A stretch of 64,000 nt of DNA from Streptomyces sp. NBC_00569. Lineage in GTDB: Bacteria; Actinomycetota; Actinomycetes; Streptomycetales; Streptomycetaceae. The DNA lies in assembly GCF_036345255.1 (NCBI RefSeq), contig NZ_CP107783.1, positions 3,583,501 through 3,647,500 on the forward strand, read 5' to 3'. Positions 61,092-64,000 of this stretch are shown piece after piece. The notes under the pieces are model-generated. The model ran no database searches. It was not told where the DNA came from and was given only the letters and a program-made list of their open reading frames with translations. The position numbers were made by a program, and so were the translations under genes. Position 1 is the first letter of the stretch. Every line of letters begins with the position of its first letter.

Positions 61092-61777
61092 GCGCCCGCT
61101 CCCTTCACTCCGAGATATCCGCAGGCGGCTGCCCTGCGCAGGGCCTCCTCCTTGGCGCCCGGCGCGTCCAGCGGGCCGTCGACGAGCCCGGCGAAGCCGA
61201 TCGCGACGCGCGCGCCGCCGATGGGCACGAGGCCCACCTCGGCGCTCTCCCCCGGCCCGAACCGCACCGACGACCCGGCGGGGACGGCGAGCCGCATGCC
61301 GTACGCGGCCGCGCGGTCGAAGTCGAGCCGCGGGTTGGCCTCGAAGAAGTGGAAGTGGGAGGTGACGGAGACGGGGACGCTCGACGTGTTGGTCGCCGTG
61401 AGCGTCACCGTGGCCGGCGGGTCGCTGTGCTCGGGGCCCGGGAGCAGCGCGCCCGGCGCCTCGTCGCCCAGCGATGAGCCGATCGGGTCACTGACCACGG
61501 CGAGCCGCGACCCGTCGTCGAAGACGGCCTCGACGTGCACCTCCGTCACGACGTCGGAGACGCCGGGGAGCACGTCGTCGGGGCCGAGGACGGAGCGCGC
61601 CGCCTCGATGGCCTCGGCGAGCCGCCGGCCGTCCCTGGCCGCCTCGCACACCGTGTCCGCGATGAGGGCCGTCGCCTCGGGGACATTGAGCCGCAAGCCG
61701 CGGGCCTTCCGGGCCCTGGCCAGCTCCGCGGCCCCGAACAGCAGCAGCCGATCGCGTTCCGTGGGGGTCAGACGCAC
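61088..61777 (-). CDS. ureAB: Urease gamma-beta fusion (UreA-UreB)
   Basis: 229 residues made of a UreA-like part (MRLTPTERDRLLLFGAAELARARKARGL, ~1-100) fused to a UreB-like part (VTLTATNTSSVPVSVTSHFHFFEANPRLDFDR in pieces: TATNTSSVPVSVTSHFHFFE; RLAVPAGSSVRFGPGES, ~125-229). Such fusions are known from Helicobacter and from a second urease-like locus in Streptomyces. The linker is long and negatively charged. It heads the leftward operon with ureC-aguA-tetR. ATG 61777. Confidence 0.9.
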   Translation of the reverse strand: MRLTPTERDRLLLFGAAELARARKARGLRLNVPEATALIADTVCEAARDGRRLAEAIEAARSVLGPDDVLPGVSDVVTEVHVEAVFDDGSRLAVVSDPIGSSLGDEAPGALLPGPEHSDPPATVTLTATNTSSVPVSVTSHFHFFEANPRLDFDRAAAYGMRLAVPAGSSVRFGPGESAEVGLVPIGGARVAIGFAGLVDGPLDAPGAKEEALRRAAACGYLGVKGAGA

Positions 61778-61826
61778 GCCACCACACCTCCCGTACAGGT
61801 TTAGAACTTCACTCTAACCATACGAT

Positions 61827-61853
61827 TCACAACTCGGAAATATTGACGTGCCA
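61827..61853. promoter_or_regulatory. GlnR-box-like sequence upstream of ureAB
   Basis: TTCAC-n6-GAAAT-n6-GTGCC resembles the GlnR consensus gTnAC-n6-GaAAc-n6-GtnAC (first two units fit, the third has one mismatch). It lies 50 bp upstream of the ureAB start and 81 bp upstream of the NCS1 permease, in an AT-rich island. GlnR control of urease genes is established in Streptomyces. Confidence 0.45.
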
Positions 61854-61857
61854 GCTT

Positions 61858-61871
61858 GTGATGAGTCACAT
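61858..61871. promoter_or_regulatory. TGTGA-N4-TCACA inverted repeat
   Basis: Perfect 5-bp arms with a 4-nt spacer, next to the GlnR-like box and upstream of the NCS1 permease. Candidate operator for either divergent unit; the spacing is shorter than that of Crp sites. Confidence 0.4.
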
Positions 61872-61933
61872 TGAACGCTGCTCTAAAGCGCCCGACGTGA
61901 ACGATGCAACGACGCAAAGATCAGGGGTCCCCC

Positions 61934-63385
61934 ATGGCGATAGAACAGCGCGGTGTCGACACCATCCCCGATGAGGAACGCACCAGCGGTCCCCGGGACA
62001 TCGTCTCGATCCTCCTAGGCTCGAACCTCTGCCTCGGGGTGATCGTCTTCGGCTGGCTGCCTGTGTCGTTCGGGCTCGGCTGGTGGGCCTCGGTCACCTC
62101 CGTGATCGCGGGCACGCTTCTCGGCACCGCGCTCACCGCCCCGCTCGCCCTGGTCTCCCTGCGCACCGGCACGAACCTGTCGACGTCGTCCGGCGCCCAG
62201 TTCGGCGTCCGCGGCCGGCTCGTCGGCTCGGTCGTCGGCCTGCTCCTGTCGCTCGGCTACACGGCGCTGACCGTGTGGATCGGCGGCGACGCGATGACGG
62301 GCGTCCTGCACCGCCTGTTCGGCGTGCCCGAGTCGGGCCTCACCTACGGCGTCGTCTACGCGCTCCTGGCCGCCGCCACCGTGATCGGCGCGGTCTACGG
62401 CTACCGCGTCCTGCTGCGCCTCTCGCGCGTCCTGGCCGTGGGCATGACCGCGCTCCTGGCGCTCGGCGTCGCCGCGTACGCCCCGCACTTCACGACGGCG
62501 CCGCTGCCGGACGCCGGCGGCTACCTGCTCGGCTCGTTCTGGCCGACCTGGCTGCTCGCCCTCGTCGCGGCCGGCCTGTCGGGCCCCATCGCCTTCATCA
62601 CGCTCCTCGGCGACTACACGCGCTACGTGTCCCCGGCCCGCCACTCCCAGCGGAGCGTCCTGCGCGCCACCTGGCTCGGCCTGATCGTCGGCCTGCTCAC
62701 GCCCCAGCTGTTCGGCACGTTCACCGCGTACGCGGCCCGCGCCGCCCTCGACTACGCGGGCTCGCTCGTCTCCGCCTCGCCCACCTGGTACCTGATCCCG
62801 CTGCTGCTCGCCGCCTCCGCGGGCTCGGTCGGCAACGCGGGCCTGATGCTCTACTCCATGGGCCTCGACCTGGACGCGATCCTGCCCCGCGCCTCCCGCA
62901 CGGCCGCGACCTACACGGTCGCCGGCGTCGCCACGGTCTGCGTCTTCGTCGGCCACTTCGCGTGGGCCGCACAGGACGCCATGACGTCGTTCGTCCTGCT
63001 CCTCACCGCGATCGGCACCCCCTGGGCCGTGATCACCCTGATCGGCTTCGTGCGCTGCCGCGGCGTCTACGACGCGGACGCGCTCCAGGTCTTCAACCGG
63101 CGCTCGCGCGGCGGCGTCTACTGGTACCGGGGCGGCTGGAACCCGCGCGCCACCGCCTCCTGGGCCCTGGGCGCGCTCGTCGGCCTGCTCGCGGTGTCCC
63201 TGCCCTCGTACGAGGGCCCGCTGCTCTCCCTGACGGGTGGCGTGGACTGCAGCTTCCTGCTGTCGGGCCTGGCCGGCGGCGCGGCGTACCTGGCGCTGAC
63301 GGCACGTGAGGTGCGCTCGGTACGCGTCAGGGCCGCCGCGGACAAGAAGTCCGAGGCGGCCCTGGTCACGAGCGGTGAAGGCTGA
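61934..63385 (+). CDS. NCS1-family nucleobase/allantoin-type permease
   Basis: A 483-residue permease with 12 helices of the cytosine/purine NCS1 family. The N-terminal GPRDIVSILLGSNLCLGVIVFG precedes helix 1 and TGTNLSTSSGAQFGVRGRL fits the loop after helix 2. Mid-protein LLGDYTRYVSPARHSQRSV is the family's conserved G-D-Y-x-R-Y segment. Substrates can be cytosine, uracil, allantoin or hydantoins. ATG 61934 is preceded by CAGGGG; ATG 61904 is less likely. It diverges from the urease-like operon, so a ureido or nucleobase nitrogen source is a reasonable substrate. Confidence 0.87.
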   Translation: MAIEQRGVDTIPDEERTSGPRDIVSILLGSNLCLGVIVFGWLPVSFGLGWWASVTSVIAGTLLGTALTAPLALVSLRTGTNLSTSSGAQFGVRGRLVGSVVGLLLSLGYTALTVWIGGDAMTGVLHRLFGVPESGLTYGVVYALLAAATVIGAVYGYRVLLRLSRVLAVGMTALLALGVAAYAPHFTTAPLPDAGGYLLGSFWPTWLLALVAAGLSGPIAFITLLGDYTRYVSPARHSQRSVLRATWLGLIVGLLTPQLFGTFTAYAARAALDYAGSLVSASPTWYLIPLLLAASAGSVGNAGLMLYSMGLDLDAILPRASRTAATYTVAGVATVCVFVGHFAWAAQDAMTSFVLLLTAIGTPWAVITLIGFVRCRGVYDADALQVFNRRSRGGVYWYRGGWNPRATASWALGALVGLLAVSLPSYEGPLLSLTGGVDCSFLLSGLAGGAAYLALTAREVRSVRVRAAADKKSEAALVTSGEG

Positions 63386-63397
63386 GCGCGAGCCGGT

Positions 63398-64000
63398 CTA
63401 GCCGAGCTGGTGCATCCAGCCGTGCTTGTCCGCGCTCGTGCCGCGCTGGATGTCGAGGAGCGCCTCGCGCAGCTTCAGTGTGACCTCGCCGGGCTCGCCG
63501 CCCGACTGGGTCCACTGGCCGCCGGCGCGCTTGACGGTGCCGACGGGCGTGATGACCGCCGCGGTGCCGCAGGCGAAGACCTCGGTGAGCGTGCCGTTCT
63601 CGGAGTCGGCCTGCCACTGATCGATGGAGACGCGGCCCTCGACGGACTCGAAGCCGAGGTCGCGGGCGACCGACAGGAGCGAGTCACGGGTGACACCCGC
63701 GAGGAGCGAGCCGGTCAGCTCGGGAGTGACGATCTTGTCTCCGTACACGAAGTACAGGTTCATGCCGCCCAGTTCCTCGACCCACTTGTGCTCGACGGCG
63801 TCGAGGTAGGCGACCTGGTCGCAGCCCTCGGCGGCGGCCTCGGCCTGGGCGAGGAGGGACGCCGCGTAGTTGCCGCCGGTCTTGGCGTCGCCCATGCCGC
63901 CGGGGACGGCGCGCACGCGGTCCTCGGACAGCCAGATCGACACCGGCTTGACGCCACCGGCGAAGTAGGCGCCCGCGGGCGAGGCGATCACGATGAAGAG
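63398..64000 (-). CDS. ilvE: Branched-chain amino acid aminotransferase, N-terminus cut by window edge
   Basis: The C-terminal 200 residues of a PLP fold-IV aminotransferase; the frame is open to the last base, so the gene begins outside. The catalytic Lys is in [46 protein letters not shown] (pieces: [28 protein letters not shown]) and [15 protein letters not shown] bind the cofactor phosphate and substrate. It makes Leu, Ile and Val from the 2-oxo acids. Together with cimA and leuCD it gives this window three branched-chain steps. It converges with the NCS1 gene, 12 bp apart. Confidence 0.95.
   Translation of the reverse strand, partial: LFIVIASPAGAYFAGGVKPVSIWLSEDRVRAVPGGMGDAKTGGNYAASLLAQAEAAAEGCDQVAYLDAVEHKWVEELGGMNLYFVYGDKIVTPELTGSLLAGVTRDSLLSVARDLGFESVEGRVSIDQWQADSENGTLTEVFACGTAAVITPVGTVKRAGGQWTQSGGEPGEVTLKLREALLDIQRGTSADKHGWMHQLG

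Overview
The window is a high-GC stretch of a Streptomyces chromosome. GC-rich third codon positions, frequent GTG starts, a lysine-tailed HU protein (HupS), two tandem conservon operons, F420 genes and the gene order ddl-gpsA-plsC-cofC-hupS-leuD-leuC-ndgR-tRNAs-gltX-cvn1-cvn2-accE-accB all point there. From memory, this order matches the S. coelicolor SCO556x-SCO553x core region, and the cimA...ureC...ilvE part matches about SCO5529-SCO5523. The block between accB and cimA looks like strain-variable accessory content.

Layout. 1-8300: a FAD monooxygenase cut by the left edge, thiL, a stand-alone Lrp/AsnC sensor domain, a DUF3515 lipoprotein, ddl, gpsA, plsC, cofC, two small proteins and hupS. 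8300-11232: leuC-leuD diverging from the IclR regulator ndgR. 11343-14990: five tRNAs (3 Glu-CTC, 2 Gln-CTG), a HAD hydrolase, gltX and an FAH-family hydrolase, all leftward. 15082-26460: a small protein with a duplicated ANPRR motif, then two consecutive conservons (sensor kinase-like A, Roadblock B, DUF742 C, GTPase D). 26582-28400: acyl-CoA carboxylase epsilon and beta. 28555-48226: accessory region with secreted PL8 lyase, GH101, a small M15-like protein, YceI, an APC permease, an unpaired cytochrome b, an LLM oxidoreductase, a Gly-rich membrane protein, and divergent GH3 and GH30 enzymes. 48300-64000: cimA with an apparent attenuator leader, an MHS permease, a pyroglutamate locus (DUF2891, pcp, DUF979/DUF969 permease, pxpABC), a leftward ureAB-ureC-aguA-tetR operon, an NCS1 permease, and ilvE cut by the right edge.

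How the genes work together. cimA, leuCD and ilvE are steps of the citramalate route to isoleucine and of leucine synthesis, with ndgR as the likely local regulator. gltX sits beside the Glu and Gln tRNAs it probably charges, because Streptomyces make Gln-tRNA by transamidation. Pcp releases pyroglutamate and PxpABC converts it to glutamate; DUF969/DUF979 are the likely transporter. The urease-like operon carries a UreA-UreB fusion and a UreC with intact metal ligands but an altered catalytic flap; it is coupled to agmatine deiminase and has no nickel-insertion genes nearby. The most interesting signals are a cimA leader peptide (MIIGSRRAGPQ) followed by a strong terminator, the divergent urease/agmatine operon, a 317-bp stretch of perfect identity between the two conservon GTPase genes, a near-symmetric operator inside a leaderless pxpA promoter, and the duplicated-motif small protein.
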